DNA from: Nitrospira sp. SG-bin1
Lineage (GTDB): Bacteria > Nitrospirota > Nitrospiria > Nitrospirales > Nitrospiraceae
Reading direction: 5' to 3'
Length of the DNA stretch: 22,879 nt
Assembly (NCBI GenBank): GCA_002083365.1
Contig: LVWS01000009.1
Location: 1-22,879, forward strand
The position numbers and the translations under genes are program-made. The notes beneath the pieces were generated by a model. It saw only the letters and a list, made by a program, of their open reading frames with translations, had not been told where the DNA came from and made no database searches. This document shows positions 22,570 through 22,879 of the stretch, one piece after another; position 1 is the first letter of the stretch; every line of letters starts with the position of its first letter.

Positions 22570-22879
22570 ATGGCGGCATCAAGCGATAGGGGATATGATA
22601 TTTCGCAGTGGTACGACTCGAGACCGGCCAAGATCGGCTGGTTTTCGATGTTAGCAATCGGGGTGTTTTGGGTGCTGTACCAGCGGGCGTTCGGGTACTC
22701 GCACGGGTTGGACTCCATGACCCCGGAATTCGATTCGGTGTGGATGGGGTTGTGGCGGTTTAACATCATTGCGAACGCGCTGTTCTTTGCGGTGACCATC
22801 GGATGGATCTGGACCACGCGCGACCGAAATCTGGCCAATCTCGATCCGAAGCTGGAGCTGAAGCGGTACTTTTACTGGA
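22570..22879 (+). CDS. amoC: Ammonia monooxygenase subunit C, N-terminal part (cut by window end)
   Basis: Subunit C of the copper membrane monooxygenase that oxidises ammonia (or methane) in the membrane. The first 103 residues are visible. SSDRGYDISQWYDSRPAKIG is the usual AmoC/PmoC opening. A first membrane helix (24-38) leads into LYQRAFGYSHGLDSM. Then come TPEFDSVWMGLWR, a second helix (65-81), WIWTTRDRNLANLDPKLE and KRYFYW at the window edge. The text agrees with AmoC. The metal site and amoA/amoB lie beyond the window. AAGGAGG (22556-22562), seven bases before the ATG, is a near-perfect ribosome-binding site. Methane versus ammonia use cannot be decided from this part; the setting suggests comammox Nitrospira. 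Confidence 0.93.
   Translation, partial: MAASSDRGYDISQWYDSRPAKIGWFSMLAIGVFWVLYQRAFGYSHGLDSMTPEFDSVWMGLWRFNIIANALFFAVTIGWIWTTRDRNLANLDPKLELKRYFYW

Overview
The window looks like bacterial chromosome from a complete-ammonia-oxidising (comammox-type) Nitrospira. The main evidence is the right edge. From position 22570 to the end, a gene cut off by the window encodes the N-terminus of an ammonia/methane monooxygenase subunit C (AmoC/PmoC family). Its residues read as AmoC, and the rest of the window looks like ordinary free-living Gram-negative chromosome. The genus is an inference from one partial gene plus overall character; the sequence alone does not prove it.

Layout. 67-3076: mostly housekeeping and small genes. 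These are a family-5 uracil-DNA glycosylase, a small transaldolase, a BamE-like lipoprotein, a membrane-anchored YHS-type metal-site protein and a tiny zinc ribbon, followed by about 380 bases with no gene. 3077-11162 (minus strand): one tightly packed amino-acid operon transcribed argD-argF-argG-argH-lptM-like-lysA-dapA-dapB. Start and stop codons overlap at four junctions or nearly so. It joins the last five steps of arginine synthesis to part of lysine/diaminopimelate synthesis. 11330-14966: a zinc-ribbon membrane protein, phosphoglycerate mutase, a conserved-looking unknown protein and an OmpA-domain coiled-coil envelope protein. A possible frameshifted gene lies between the last two.

14967-17798 is a more irregular accessory stretch. 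It has a long, AT-richer gap, a small membrane peptide, a secreted cysteine-rich protein with C2-like features and an OB-fold-like lipoprotein. 18032-20112 (minus) is a translationally coupled pair: a zinc metallopeptidase and an ATP-grasp ligase related to D-Ala-D-Ala ligase. It looks like a dedicated peptide-processing or ligation system and is one of the two best candidates here for something undescribed. 20740-21579 is ttcA (tRNA 2-thiocytidine synthesis).

21580-22879 is the start of the ammonia monooxygenase locus. A structured leader comes first: a tandem 10-bp repeat, a hairpin, an 11-bp inverted repeat with a competing internal hairpin, and a 14-codon upstream ORF with its own strong ribosome-binding site. 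Next is a membrane-anchored periplasmic protein whose predicted mature N-terminus is His-Gly, as in PmoB and copper 'histidine-brace' proteins. amoC follows. This leader plus unknown gene is the second strong candidate: a possible copper-handling accessory of AMO with post-transcriptional control.

All functional calls come from reading motifs in the sequence; no database search was made.
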